64,000 nucleotides of DNA from Microbacterium hominis NBRC 15708 (GCF_001592125.1 NZ_BCWI01000020.1:1-64000); one strand, 5' to 3'; shown: positions 26,740-39,313, numbered from the stretch's first letter. Numbers and translations are program-made. The notes: generated from the sequence alone by a model not told the origin.

Positions 26740-27959
26740 GCACCACCACCGAGCCCGACGACGTCACCGCGACCCTGATCGCCGCCGAGGAAGCGCACGT
26801 CGCCCACAACTACCATCCGCTGCCCGTCGTCATCGCCCGGGGCGAAGGCGCCTGGGTGACCGACGTGGAGGGCAAACGCTACCTGGATCTGCTGTCGGCG
26901 TACTCCGCGGTCAACTTCGGGCACCGCCACCCCGCCCTCGTCGCCGCCGCGAGCGCACAGCTGGGGCGGGTGACGCTCACCAGCCGCGCGTTCCACAACG
27001 ACCGGCTCGGACCGTTCGCGGAGGCGCTCGCCGCGCTCTGCGGCAAAGACCTCGTGCTCCCGATGAACACCGGCGCCGAGGCGGTCGAGACGGGGATCAA
27101 GGTCGCCCGCGCGTGGGCGTACCGCGTGAAGGGCGTCGCCGCCGGGGCCGCGACCGTCATCGTGGCGGACGGCAACTTCCACGGCCGCACGACGACGATC
27201 GTCGGCTTCAGCGACGACGAGCAGGCGCGCGCCGACTTCGGGCCGTTCACCCCCGGGTTCGTCCGGGTGCCGTACGGGGATGCCGCGGCCATCGCCGCCG
27301 CGATCGACGAGACGACGGCGGCCGTGCTCGTGGAGCCGATCCAGGGCGAGGCGGGAGTGGTCATCCCTCCCGACGGGTACCTGCGGGCGATCCGCGAGAT
27401 GTGCGACCGCGAGAACGTGCTGTTCATCGCCGACGAGATCCAGTCGGGCCTCGCCCGCGTCGGCACGACGTTCGCGTGCGACCGCGAAGACGTGGTGCCC
27501 GACGTGTACCTGCTCGGCAAGGCGCTGGGCGGCGGCATCGTCCCGGTGTCGGCCGTCGTCGCCGACCGCGACGTCCTCGGGGTCATCCGTCCCGGCGAGC
27601 ACGGCTCGACCTTCGGCGGCAACCCCCTGGCCGCCGCCGTCGGCCTGCAGGTGGTCGAGATGCTCGCGTCCGGCGAGTTCCAGACCCGGGCGCTCGCCCT
27701 CGGCGCGCACCTCGAGGAGGCGTTGCAGCCGCTGATCGGCAACGGCGTCACGGCCACGCGCGTCGCGGGGCTCTGGGCCGGCGTCGACATCGACCCGGCG
27801 CACGGGACCGGACGCGAGGTGGCGGAGAAGCTGCGCGGTCGCGGCGTGCTCGTGAAGGACACCCACGGCCAGACCATCCGCATCGCGCCCCCGCTCGTCG
27901 TGCGCGGCACCGAGCTCGACTGGGCAGTCGAGCAGCTGCGGCTGGTGCTCGCCGGCTGA
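26736..27959 (+). CDS. rocD: Ornithine aminotransferase
   Basis: 407 residues, class III PLP enzyme converting ornithine plus 2-oxoglutarate to glutamate semialdehyde and glutamate. Motifs: LDLLSAYSAVNFGHRHP near the N-terminus, MNTGAEAVETGIKVAR, GNFHGRTTTIVGFS, FIADEIQSGLARVG with Asp233, and the Schiff-base Lys262 in LLGKALGGGIVPVSA. The TSRAFHNDRLGPF segment is typical of ornithine enzymes. It overlaps ddaH by four bases. Its product is the same glutamate semialdehyde that the PutA C-terminal domain oxidises, linking the two neighbouring pathways. Confidence 0.93.
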   Translation: MSTTTEPDDVTATLIAAEEAHVAHNYHPLPVVIARGEGAWVTDVEGKRYLDLLSAYSAVNFGHRHPALVAAASAQLGRVTLTSRAFHNDRLGPFAEALAALCGKDLVLPMNTGAEAVETGIKVARAWAYRVKGVAAGAATVIVADGNFHGRTTTIVGFSDDEQARADFGPFTPGFVRVPYGDAAAIAAAIDETTAAVLVEPIQGEAGVVIPPDGYLRAIREMCDRENVLFIADEIQSGLARVGTTFACDREDVVPDVYLLGKALGGGIVPVSAVVADRDVLGVIRPGEHGSTFGGNPLAAAVGLQVVEMLASGEFQTRALALGAHLEEALQPLIGNGVTATRVAGLWAGVDIDPAHGTGREVAEKLRGRGVLVKDTHGQTIRIAPPLVVRGTELDWAVEQLRLVLAG

Positions 27960-27968
27960 GGTCCGCCG

Positions 27969-29507
27969 TCAGGCGACGGTGATCTCGACGCGGGGCCAGC
28001 CGGTCGCGCCGTCGGGGGCTGGCGGGGCGGCCGTCTGCGTCTGCGGTTCGCCGTCGGGGCCGATCGCGCGCGCCGTGATGGTGTGCTGTCCGGGGCTCGC
28101 CTGCCACGGCAGCGACCACTGCACCCAGGTGTCCGCGGAGATCGCGGTCGCGAGGGTCGCCTCCTGCCAGTCGCCGTCGTCGATGCGCACCTGCACGCCG
28201 CGCACCCCGACGTGCTGCTGCCAGGCCACGCCTGCGATCACGCTCTCTCCCGCCGCGACGGTGCCGCCGCGGCGCGGCACGTCGATGCGGCTCGCGAGCT
28301 TGATCGGTCCCCGCTCCGACCAGCCGCGCGGCGTCCAGTACCCCTGGGCGTCGGAGAACCGCGTGACCTCCAGGTCGGTGACCCACTTCGTCGCGGAGAC
28401 GTAGCCGTACAGGCCCGGCACGACCATCCGCACGGGGAAGCCGTGCGCGATCGGCAGCGGCTCGCCGTTCATCCCGACCGCGAGGATCGCGTTGCGCTCG
28501 TCGGTCAGCGCCTCCAGCGGGGTGCCCGCGGTGAACCCGTCCGCCGACGTCGAGAGCACCATGTCGGCATCCGCCTGCACGCCAGCGCGGGCGAGGAGGT
28601 GACGGATCGGGTATCCGAGCCACAGCGCGGTGCCGATCAGGTCGCCGCCGACCTCGTTCGACACGCACGTGAGCGTCGTGACGCTCTCCTCGAGGGGGAG
28701 TGCGAGCAGCTCGTCCCAGCTCAGCTCGATCTCCTCGTCGACCTTGCCGTGGATGCGCAGCCGCCACGTCGCCGGATCGATCTGCGGCAGCGCGAGCGCC
28801 GTGTCGATGCGGTAGAAGCCGGCGTTCGGGGTGATGACGGGTGCCAATCCCGGGATGCCGAGGTCGGCCCCCGCCGGCACGGTCGCCGCGGCGGCGGCCC
28901 GCGGCAGGGTGATCGCGGCGCGGACGGCGGTGGCGGCGCGCGCACCGGTCTGCAGCGCCCATCCGCCGACCGCGGCCAGCGCGCCGGTCGCTGCCGCGCC
29001 GGCCGTCCACAGGAGGAAGGTGCGGCGCGAGGCGCCCGGGCCCACGGCATCCGTGTCCGATGCGGTCGCGGGCGGGGCCGCGGCGATCGCGCGCGTCACG
29101 AGAGCGCTCAGAGCGAGGAGGGTCGCCCCGGCGCCGACCGCCGGCGGCACGACGGCGAGGGCCGCGGCATCCGCCCGGGTGACGGCCGCTCCGGCGCCGA
29201 GGAGACCGAGCACGACCACGAGCGTCTGCGCGGCTCCGCGGGAGCGCACGGCGAGCAGGCCCGCGGCGGCGCCGAGCAGCAGGAGCACGATCGCGACCGC
29301 GGTGACCAGGGCCGCCTTGTCGCCGGTGCCGAACAGGGCGATCGCGAGGTCTTTGCCCCACGGCGGCGCGAGGTCGATGAGCGCTCCGCCGACGGCGGCG
29401 ATCGGGCTGGCGCCGACGATCGCGCCGGTGAGCTCGGCGAGGCCCGCTCCGAAGGCCGCCGCGGCGGCGCCGGCGAGCGCGGCTCGACCTCGTGATCGCG
29501 TGCGCAT
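27969..29507 (-). CDS. Membrane-anchored molybdopterin-dependent oxidoreductase (sulfite-oxidase fold)
   Basis: 512 residues. The N-terminal 190 residues contain several hydrophobic segments (about 10-30, 65-90, 93-112, 115-142 and 165-185), interrupted by ASRRTF, a possible twin-arginine-like motif. The catalytic sulfite-oxidase-type domain follows, with the Mo-coordinating Cys281 in TTLTCVSNEVGGDLIG, then GTALWLGYPIRHLL, GFPVRMVVPGLYGYVSATKW and a C-terminal Mo-co dimerisation immunoglobulin-like domain (GVRGVQVRIDDGDWQEA). It is expected outside the membrane. Substrate is unknown: the family includes sulfite oxidases and MsrP-like sulfoxide reductases. It converges on rocD, nine bases away. 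Confidence 0.85.
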   Translation of the reverse strand: MRTRSRGRAALAGAAAAAFGAGLAELTGAIVGASPIAAVGGALIDLAPPWGKDLAIALFGTGDKAALVTAVAIVLLLLGAAAGLLAVRSRGAAQTLVVVLGLLGAGAAVTRADAAALAVVPPAVGAGATLLALSALVTRAIAAAPPATASDTDAVGPGASRRTFLLWTAGAAATGALAAVGGWALQTGARAATAVRAAITLPRAAAAATVPAGADLGIPGLAPVITPNAGFYRIDTALALPQIDPATWRLRIHGKVDEEIELSWDELLALPLEESVTTLTCVSNEVGGDLIGTALWLGYPIRHLLARAGVQADADMVLSTSADGFTAGTPLEALTDERNAILAVGMNGEPLPIAHGFPVRMVVPGLYGYVSATKWVTDLEVTRFSDAQGYWTPRGWSERGPIKLASRIDVPRRGGTVAAGESVIAGVAWQQHVGVRGVQVRIDDGDWQEATLATAISADTWVQWSLPWQASPGQHTITARAIGPDGEPQTQTAAPPAPDGATGWPRVEITVA

Positions 29508-29544
29508 GCGCTGATCCTAAGTCGCGGGGGCGCGATGAGGGTGC

Positions 29545-29560
29545 GGATGCCGCGGCATCC
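29545..29560. other. Perfect 16-bp palindrome GGATGCCGCGGCATCC
   Basis: A symmetric fusion of the two hexamers that are common across the window, placed in the 95-bp gap upstream of the ATP-grasp triad. A -10-like TAGGCT lies downstream at 29591-29596. It may be an operator or simply an example of the enriched word. Confidence 0.35.
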
Positions 29561-29602
29561 ATCGTCACACTCAGGAAACACGGCCCGGACTAGGCTCATG
29601 GC

Positions 29603-31297
29603 ATGGGTGACCTGTTCGACGGATACGGCTCGACGCTGGCTCCACGCAAGACCGTCTCGGGCGTGCCCGCCTTCGACGAGATGTTCACCGCGCCGGCGTC
29701 CTCCGGCGCCCCGACGACCTCACGCGCGGCGTACCGCGAGCTGCATCAGGCGCTCGCGAGACTCACGCAGGAAGAGCTGCGCGGGCGCACCGAGTCGCTC
29801 GCCAGCTCGTACCTGGCGCAGGGCGTCACCTTCGACTTCGCGGGCGAGGAACGGCCCTTCCCGCTGGATGCCGTGCCGCGCGTGATCGAGTACGACGAGT
29901 GGTCGCACATCGAGAAGGGCGTCCAGCAGCGGGTGCGCGCCCTCGAGGCGTTCCTCGACGACGCGTACGGTCACCAGCACTGCGTGCGCGACGGGGTGCT
30001 GCCGGCGGCGCTGATCGCGTCGAGCCAGTACTACTACCGCCAGGCCGCCGGCATCCACTCCGCGAACGGCGTGCGCATCCAGGTCGCCGGCATCGACCTC
30101 ATCCGCGACGAGCACGGCGAGATGCGCGTGCTCGAGGACAACGTGCGGGTGCCCTCGGGCGTCAGCTACGTCATCTCCAACCGGCGGGTCATGGCCCAGA
30201 CGCTGCCCGAGCTGTTCGTCTCCATGCGGGTGCGCCCGGTCGGCGACTACCCGAACAAGCTGCTGCAGGCCCTGCGCGCGTCGGCCCCGCCCGGCATCGA
30301 GGACCCCAATGTCGTCGTGCTCACCCCCGGCGTCTACAACTCCGCCTACTTCGAGCACACGCTGCTCGCGCGCCTCATGGGCGTCGAGCTCGTCGAGGGT
30401 CGCGACCTGCAGTGCGTCGGCGGCAAGGTGTTCATGCGCACGACGCGGGGACCGCGCCGCGTCGACGTGATCTACCGCCGCGTCGACGACGACTTCCTCG
30501 ACCCGCTGCAGTTCCGCGCCGACTCGATGCTGGGAGCTCCCGGCCTCATGCTGGCCGCGCGCCTGGGCAACGTCACGATCGCCAACGCGGTCGGCAACGG
30601 CGTCGCCGACGACAAGCTGCTGTACACGTACGTGCCCGACCTCATCCGCTACTACCTGGCCGAGGAGCCGATCCTCAAGAACGTCGACACGTGGCGGCTG
30701 GAGGAGCCCGAGGCGCTGGAGGAGGTGCTCGACCGGCTCGACGAGCTCGTCGTGAAGCCCGTCGACGGCTCCGGCGGCAAGGGACTGGTCGTCGGGCCCG
30801 ACGCGTCGCCGGCCGAGCTGGAGAAGCTCCGCAAGAAGCTGATCCGCGATCCGCGCGGCTGGATCGCGCAGCCCGTCGTGATGCTCTCCACCATCCCCAC
30901 GCTCGTCGAGGACGGCATGCGGCCCCGTCACGCCGACCTCCGCCCGTTCGCCGTCAACAACGGCGACGAGGTCTGGGTGCTCCCCGGCGGGCTCACCCGG
31001 GTCGCGCTGCCGGAGGGCCAGCTCGTGGTCAACTCGTCGCAGGGCGGCGGCTCGAAGGACACGTGGGTGGTCGGCGGGGAGGCGCCCCGCCGCGGCGACT
31101 ACGCCGTGCAGACCTCCGGGGGCCTCGCCGGGCTGGTCGCGGACCAGGCGTCGGTGACCGAGGCGATCCCGATCATCTACGACGCGCAGGGGCAGCAGTC
31201 CCATTCGCCGCAGGATCGCCCCCGCACCACGCGCGAGCAGCAGGAGCAGCAGCAACAGCAGGCCTCCCGTCCCGTCGGGGGTGAGCACGGATGCTGA
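29603..31297 (+). CDS. Circularly permuted ATP-grasp type 2 protein
   Basis: 564 residues. The DUF404/DUF407 type of circularly permuted ATP-grasp fold is recognisable: SYLAQGVTFDFAGEERPFPL, IASSQYYYRQAAGIHSANGV, GIDLIRDEHGEMRVLEDNVR (metal and ATP-binding acidic cluster), VISNRRVMAQTLPELF, DAVY-type NSAYFEHTLLARLMGVELVE, then DELVVKPVDGSGGKGLVVGP, the glycine-rich ATP loop. The C-terminal 30 residues are Gln-rich. The family is predicted to form amide or peptide bonds. It overlaps the alpha-E gene, and a transglutaminase-like gene follows, a conserved trio of unknown product. Confidence 0.88.
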   Translation: MGDLFDGYGSTLAPRKTVSGVPAFDEMFTAPASSGAPTTSRAAYRELHQALARLTQEELRGRTESLASSYLAQGVTFDFAGEERPFPLDAVPRVIEYDEWSHIEKGVQQRVRALEAFLDDAYGHQHCVRDGVLPAALIASSQYYYRQAAGIHSANGVRIQVAGIDLIRDEHGEMRVLEDNVRVPSGVSYVISNRRVMAQTLPELFVSMRVRPVGDYPNKLLQALRASAPPGIEDPNVVVLTPGVYNSAYFEHTLLARLMGVELVEGRDLQCVGGKVFMRTTRGPRRVDVIYRRVDDDFLDPLQFRADSMLGAPGLMLAARLGNVTIANAVGNGVADDKLLYTYVPDLIRYYLAEEPILKNVDTWRLEEPEALEEVLDRLDELVVKPVDGSGGKGLVVGPDASPAELEKLRKKLIRDPRGWIAQPVVMLSTIPTLVEDGMRPRHADLRPFAVNNGDEVWVLPGGLTRVALPEGQLVVNSSQGGGSKDTWVVGGEAPRRGDYAVQTSGGLAGLVADQASVTEAIPIIYDAQGQQSHSPQDRPRTTREQQEQQQQQASRPVGGEHGC

Positions 31298-32223
31298 GTC
31301 GCATCGCGGAGAGCCTGTTCTGGATCGGACGGTACATCGAGCGCAGCGACGGGACCGCCCGCATCCTCGACGTGCACCTGCAGCTGCTGCTGGAGGATCC
31401 CTGGATCGACGAGGACACGGCCTGCCGTTCGCTCATGGGCGTCATGGGCTCCGTGCCGCCGCCGGCGGGAACCGAGGTCACCCGCTCCGACGTGCTCACG
31501 AGCCTCGCCGTCGACCGTGCCAACCCGTCGAGCATCGCCTACGCCGTGCAGGCGGCGCGCGAGAACGCGCGCCGCGCCCGCGAGATCGTGTCGACGGAGC
31601 TGTGGGAGACGCTCAACACCACCAACTCGCGGATGCCGCGGCGGCTGCACAACGAGAAGGTGCACGAGTTCTTCCAGTGGGTGCGCGAGCGCTCCGCGCT
31701 CGCCGTCGGGATCACCGACTCGTCCACGAGCCGCGACGAGGCCTGGCAGTTCCTCACGCTCGGCCGCTCGATCGAGCGCACCGACATGACGGCGCGGCTG
31801 CTCGCCACGCGTGCGCTGACCGAGGCCTCGGGGCCGTCCTGGACGACGATCCTGCGCTCGTGCGGCGCGTACGAGGCGTACCTGCGCACGTATCGCGGGA
31901 TGCCGAGCGCGTCGAACGCGGCGGAGTTCCTGCTCCTGGACCGTCTGTTCCCGCGCTCGATCATCTACTCGATCGCGCAGGCCGAGGCGTGCATGCGCGC
32001 CATCGACCCCGTCGCCGACCGCGTCGGCCACTCGAACACGGTGCTGCGCGCGCTCGGCCGCATCCGCAACGACCTGGAGTACCGTCCCATCGGCGAGATC
32101 CTCAGCGAGCTGCCCGACCACATGGAGCGGGTCCAGAAGGTCACCCGAGAGGCGTCGGAGGCCATCCGCGGGCGGTTCTTCCCGACACACGCCGAGCCGA
32201 GCTGGATCGGAGAGACCTCATGA
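31291..32223 (+). CDS. Alpha-E domain protein (DUF403)
   Basis: 310 residues, almost all helical. The N-terminus MLSRIAESLFWIGRYIERSD is diagnostic for the alpha-E/DUF403 family, and ENARRAREIVSTELWETLNT, LGRSIERTDMTARLL and SIIYSIAQAEACMRAI are further conserved helices. It starts seven bases before the end of the ATP-grasp gene and overlaps the transglutaminase gene by four, so the three are translationally coupled. Function is not established; from context it is probably a partner or scaffold for the ATP-grasp ligase. Confidence 0.9.
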   Translation: MLSRIAESLFWIGRYIERSDGTARILDVHLQLLLEDPWIDEDTACRSLMGVMGSVPPPAGTEVTRSDVLTSLAVDRANPSSIAYAVQAARENARRAREIVSTELWETLNTTNSRMPRRLHNEKVHEFFQWVRERSALAVGITDSSTSRDEAWQFLTLGRSIERTDMTARLLATRALTEASGPSWTTILRSCGAYEAYLRTYRGMPSASNAAEFLLLDRLFPRSIIYSIAQAEACMRAIDPVADRVGHSNTVLRALGRIRNDLEYRPIGEILSELPDHMERVQKVTREASEAIRGRFFPTHAEPSWIGETS

Positions 32224-33065
32224 TGCGCCTGCGGATCGAGCACACCACCGGCTTCGCGTACCAGGGGGAGGTGGGCGCCTCCTACAACGAGGCGCGGATG
32301 CTGCCGATCTCCACGGACAGCCAGTTCGTGCTGAGCTCCCAGCTCGACATCGACCCGTCGACGAGCGTCAACTACTACCTCGACTACTTCGGGACGCGCG
32401 TCGCCGCGTTCGACGTGCTCGCGGGCCACCGCGACCTCGAGATCACGGCGCGCTCGCTCGTGGAGGTCCGGCCGCGTCCGCTGGAGTTCCCCGAACTGAG
32501 TTGGGAGCGCCTGGCCGCCGAGAGCGCCCGCTCCATCGGCACGGTCGAGATGCTCGGCCAGTCCGTGCGCACCGCGCCGCACCCCGACGTGGTGGAGCTG
32601 GCCCGCTCGATCGCGGGCCGGCACGCCGAGCCGGCCCGCGCGGCGGTGGAGATCGCCACGGCGATCGGCGACGCGATGGAGTACATGCACGGCATCACCG
32701 GCGTGCACTCGACGGGGGCCGAGGCCTGGGCCGAGCGCAAGGGCGTCTGCCAGGACATCACCCACATCACGCTGGGCGCCCTGCGCGCGGTCGGCATCCC
32801 CGCCCGGTACGTCTCCGGCTACCTGCACCCCGACCCGGACGCCGAGGTCGGAGCGCCCACGACGGGCGAGTCGCACGCGTGGGTCGAATGGTTCTCCGGC
32901 GGCTGGCAGGGCTTCGACCCGACCAACAACGTGGAGATCGGCGACCGCCACGTGCTCGTCGGCCGCGGCCGCGACTACAACGACGTCCCGCCGCTGCGGG
33001 GCGTCTACGCCGGCCCGTTCAAGAGCAACCTTCACGTCAAGGTCACCGTCACCCGGGAGGCGTAG
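32220..33065 (+). CDS. Transglutaminase-like family protein
   Basis: 281 residues from the ATG at 32220, overlapping the alpha-E stop. An N-terminal beta-rich bacterial transglutaminase-like domain (LRIEHTTGFAYQGEV, EARMLPISTDSQFVLSS) precedes the papain-like core with an intact triad: Cys177 in ERKGVCQDITHI, His219 in GESHAWVEW and Asp233 in GFDPTNN. The enzyme is likely a cytosolic peptidase or amidase. In the conserved ATP-grasp/alpha-E/transglutaminase trio it may hydrolyse or transfer the product of the ligase. No signal peptide is seen. Confidence 0.9.
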   Translation: MMRLRIEHTTGFAYQGEVGASYNEARMLPISTDSQFVLSSQLDIDPSTSVNYYLDYFGTRVAAFDVLAGHRDLEITARSLVEVRPRPLEFPELSWERLAAESARSIGTVEMLGQSVRTAPHPDVVELARSIAGRHAEPARAAVEIATAIGDAMEYMHGITGVHSTGAEAWAERKGVCQDITHITLGALRAVGIPARYVSGYLHPDPDAEVGAPTTGESHAWVEWFSGGWQGFDPTNNVEIGDRHVLVGRGRDYNDVPPLRGVYAGPFKSNLHVKVTVTREA

Positions 33066-33077
33066 CGCCCCGCGCCG

Positions 33078-34373
33078 TCACTCGTAGCGCAGCGACTCGA
33101 CCGGGTCGGCCCGCGCGGCCCGCGCGGCCGGCAGCGTGCCGGCCAGGAACGCGATGCCCATCACGATCAGCGTCGTGACCAGGATGGAGACCGGGTCGAA
33201 GGCGATCAGCTCGAGGCCCGGCAGGTCGGAGAACAGGCTCGTCGCGAGCTGGGCGCTCACCGCCGTGCCGACGACGATCGCGACCAGCGCGCCGATCGCG
33301 CTGCCGAGGAAGCCGATGACCACCGCCTCGAGGCTGAACAGCGTGAAGACGCGGCCGCTGCCCATGCCCATCGCCTTCATGAGCCCGATCTCCCGGGTGC
33401 GCTCCTGCACCGACATCAGCAGGGTGTTGACGATGCCGAAGCTCGCCGCCAGCAGCGCGATGACCGCGAACGCGTTCAGCACGAGCACGATGCCGTTGAT
33501 GACGGCGGTGAAGGTGCCGAGCTGATCGGCGACGGTCGTGGCGGTGTACCCCTGCGCCGACAGCGCGGCCTTGACGTCGTCGAGCTGCGCCGGCGTCGCG
33601 TCGGCGGACACCCAGGCGTCGGCGCTCGCGAAGCGGTCCAGCTGGTCCTGGGGCACGCCGTCGTTCTGCAGCGCGAACATCGCATCGGTGAGGGCGGTGT
33701 TCGGCGTGACGGAGGTGCCGGCGGCGAAGGCCGCCTCGGTGACCCCGGTGATCCGGGCGGTGACGGTGTGCTGCGCGCGCAGGGGGTCGGTGACGGCGAT
33801 CGTGGCCGTCTTGCCCACGGCATCCTCCGCGTCGGCGAAGCCGAGCGGCTCCACGAGGGCGAGCGGGATGGCGACCTGCGGCGTGCCGTCGGCGTCGTCG
33901 GGTGCGGCTCCGGCGGCCAGCTGCAGGGTCTGACCGGCGACGAGCGTCCCGACGCTCGCGACGTAGCGGGGACCGTCCGCGTACTGGATGTAGTCCGCCG
34001 TCACGGTGCGCACCGGCTCCACCTTCAGGATGCCGTCGGTGGCGGTGATCGCGGCGATGTCGTCGGGCGTGAGCGCCGTCACCGACGCCGTGCCGCCGCC
34101 GGGGGCTCCGGGCTGGCTCGACGCGACGGCGTCGGGGTCGTACTCCTGCGGGCCGCCGCCGGTCGCCGCGACGGTCTTGGTCACCGTCAGCACGTCGGAG
34201 GCGCCGAAGGAGGCGACCGTGCTGTCGATGAACCGGTTGATGCCCGTGCCCAGCCCGTTCGTGATGGTGAGGGTGAAGGCGCCGACGAAGATCGCGAGGA
34301 TGGTGAGGATCGTGCGAGTCTTCGAGCGGAACGTGTTGCCGACGGCGGTGGTCAGCAGATCGGCGGTCTTCAT
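33078..34373 (-). CDS. ABC transporter permease (MacB/FtsX type)
   Basis: 431 residues. One N-terminal membrane helix (TRTILTILAIFVGAFTLTIT) is followed by a large extracytoplasmic MacB-type domain (about residues 45-280), then three C-terminal helices of the FtsX domain (VLVLNAFAVIALLAASFGIV, LEAVVIGFLGSAIGALVAIV and ILVTTLIVMGIAFLAGTLPA). The RTREIGLMKAMGM segment is the coupling helix that contacts the ATPase, and the C-terminal ARAARADPVESLRYE is typical. MacB-type systems are mechanotransmitters for export or envelope signalling. It overlaps its ATPase gene by four bases. Confidence 0.9.
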   Translation of the reverse strand: MKTADLLTTAVGNTFRSKTRTILTILAIFVGAFTLTITNGLGTGINRFIDSTVASFGASDVLTVTKTVAATGGGPQEYDPDAVASSQPGAPGGGTASVTALTPDDIAAITATDGILKVEPVRTVTADYIQYADGPRYVASVGTLVAGQTLQLAAGAAPDDADGTPQVAIPLALVEPLGFADAEDAVGKTATIAVTDPLRAQHTVTARITGVTEAAFAAGTSVTPNTALTDAMFALQNDGVPQDQLDRFASADAWVSADATPAQLDDVKAALSAQGYTATTVADQLGTFTAVINGIVLVLNAFAVIALLAASFGIVNTLLMSVQERTREIGLMKAMGMGSGRVFTLFSLEAVVIGFLGSAIGALVAIVVGTAVSAQLATSLFSDLPGLELIAFDPVSILVTTLIVMGIAFLAGTLPAARAARADPVESLRYE

Positions 34374-35089
34374 GCGGCGCTCCTCTCGTCGGGGACGAGC
34401 ACGCCGTCGCGGATCTGGACGCGGCGGTCGCAGCGCGCCGCGAGCTCCTCGTCGTGGGTGACGACGATCAGCGTGATGCCGTGCTCGCGGTTGAGGCGGA
34501 AGAGGATGTCCTCGACCACCGCTCCCGTCGCCGAGTCGAGGTTGCCGGTGGGCTCGTCGGCGAAGATCACGTCGGGATCGTTCACGAGCGCACGCGCGAT
34601 GACGGCGCGCTGCTTCTGCCCGCCCGACAGCGCGGTCGCCTTGTTGCGCGCCTTGTCGGCCATGTCGAGCTCGGCGAGGGCGGCCATGCCGCGGCGGCGG
34701 CGCTCCGCGCGGCTCACCCCCGCGATCTTCAGCGGCAGCACGACGTTGTCGAACACCGAGGCGCTGGAGGTCAGGAAGAACTGCTGGAAGACGAACCCGA
34801 ACGTCTTGTTGCGGGTGCGGTTCAGGCGGCGGCCGCGGAGGGTGTCGGCATCCACGCCGTCGAGCAGCACCCGCCCGCTGGTGGGGGCGTCCATGAGCGC
34901 GAGCAGGTGCATGAGCGTGGACTTGCCCGAACCGCTCTTGCCGACGATCGCGATGCTCTCTCCCCGCCGGATGTCGAGGCTGACGCCGCGGAGAGCGTCG
35001 AAACGCGCGGAGCCGCGGCCGTAGGACTTGTGCAGGTCGTGGACGGAGAGCAGGGGCGGGGGCGCGGACGGCGCCGCATCGGATGTCAT
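34370..35089 (-). CDS. ABC transporter ATP-binding protein (MacB/LolD type)
   Basis: 239 residues from the ATG at 35089; upstream in-frame codons reach into the divergent promoter region. Walker A GKSGSGKSTLMH, Q-loop FQQFFL, signature LSGGQKQR, Walker B DPDVIFADEPTGNLD and the switch histidine in VVTHDEE are all intact. The LLALMDAPTSGRVLLDG segment is typical of the LolD/MacB group. The gene is four-base overlapped by the permease and lies back to back with a two-component system 131 bases away, which may regulate it. Confidence 0.93.
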   Translation of the reverse strand: MTSDAAPSAPPPLLSVHDLHKSYGRGSARFDALRGVSLDIRRGESIAIVGKSGSGKSTLMHLLALMDAPTSGRVLLDGVDADTLRGRRLNRTRNKTFGFVFQQFFLTSSASVFDNVVLPLKIAGVSRAERRRRGMAALAELDMADKARNKATALSGGQKQRAVIARALVNDPDVIFADEPTGNLDSATGAVVEDILFRLNREHGITLIVVTHDEELAARCDRRVQIRDGVLVPDERSAA

Positions 35090-35220
35090 GACGACCAGCC
35101 TTCCCGTCGGCGGGCGCGGCGGCATCCCGTCGCTGCGGCAGATGCGTACCCCAGGCGGGGGATGCCGGGATCCCTCGCCGGGGCGATCCGTTGCGGTGCC
35201 CGGGGCGTCAGACTGGAGTC

Positions 35221-36401
35221 GTGAGCTCACCGGACGACACCTTCCCGCCGCCCCACCCCGTGGGCCCGGCGTGGGCGGCGGACGTCGTCCTGGTCGTGCT
35301 CATCGTCCTCCCCGCCCTGCTCCCCCTGCCGATGGCGGAGCTGCGGCCGTCGACTCCGCTCGTCCTCGTCCTCGTCCTCCTGCCCGCCCCGGCGCTGCTG
35401 CTGCGGCGGCGCTGGCCGGTGGTGACGCTCGCGCTCTGCGCGGCCGCCTACGTCGCCGCGCTGGTGTGCGGCACGAACTCTCCCGGGGCGGCGCTCGCGG
35501 CGCTGGTGGCGATGTTCATCGTCGCCCGCGACACCTCCCGTCGCACCGCCGTCGCAGCGGCCGCGATCGTGGTCGCCGTCGTGGTGGGCGTGGGCATCGG
35601 GGTCACCGTCGCGACGAGAGCCGACACGCGGTTCCTGCAGATCGGGCTCGCCCTGGCGCTCGCGGCCGCGGTCGGCGACGGGGTCCGCTCGCGCCGCGCG
35701 TACCTCACGGCCGTCGTCGACCGCGCCCGCCGCGCGGAGCAGACCCGCGACGCCGAGGCCCGTCGGCGCGTCACGGAGGAGCGGCTGCGCATCGCGCGCG
35801 ATCTGCACGACGCGGTCGCCCACCAGATCTCCGTGATCAGCCTCAATGCGGGGGTGGCCTCGGCGGCGCTCGACTCCCGCCCGGAGCGGGCGCGGGAGGC
35901 GCTCTCGACGATCCGCACGGCGTCCCGCGACGTGCTCAGCCAGATCGGCGGCATGCTCAGCGTGCTGCGCGCGGATGAGACGACCGCGCTGCGGGAGCAG
36001 CCGGGGCTGGCCCGGCTGCCGGAGCTCGTGGAGTCGGTGCGGGTCGCCGGTCTCGACGTGGTGCTGCGCGACGAACGCGGCGACCTCGCCGACACCCCGC
36101 TTCCGCTGGCGGTCGACATCGTCGCGTACCGGGTGATCCAGGAGGGGCTCACCAATGCGCTCAAGCACGGGGCCGGCGCGCGGGCGCACGTCCTCCTGCG
36201 GCTCGAGGACGACGCGCTCGAGGTCGTGGTCACGAACCCCGTCGACCGCAGCCTGCCGGTCGAGTCGGGCCCGGCATCCGGGTTCGGCCTGCTGGGGCTG
36301 AAGGAGCGCGTCGGGTCCGTGCGGGGCCGGCTCGAGTCGGGGCGCGCGCCGGGCGGCTTCCGGCTCGCGGCGCGGCTGCCGATCGATGCGGTGGTCGCCT
36401 C

Positions 36402-36405
<4 letters not shown>
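35221..36405 (+). CDS. Sensor histidine kinase, NarL/DesK-type (HisKA_3)
   Basis: 394 residues from the GTG at 35221. Residues 20-150 hold about four to five membrane helices with almost no extracytoplasmic loops, so the signal is probably membrane- or transporter-borne. The dimerisation domain reads ERLRIARDLHDAVAHQISVI with phospho-acceptor His196. The ATPase domain has the N-box EGLTNALKHG and G-box-like GFGLLGLKERV. It overlaps the response regulator (GTGA). Divergence from a MacB-type ABC transporter suggests an envelope-stress or antimicrobial-response module. Confidence 0.9.
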
Positions 36406-39312
<2,907 letters not shown>

Positions 39313-39313
39313 G

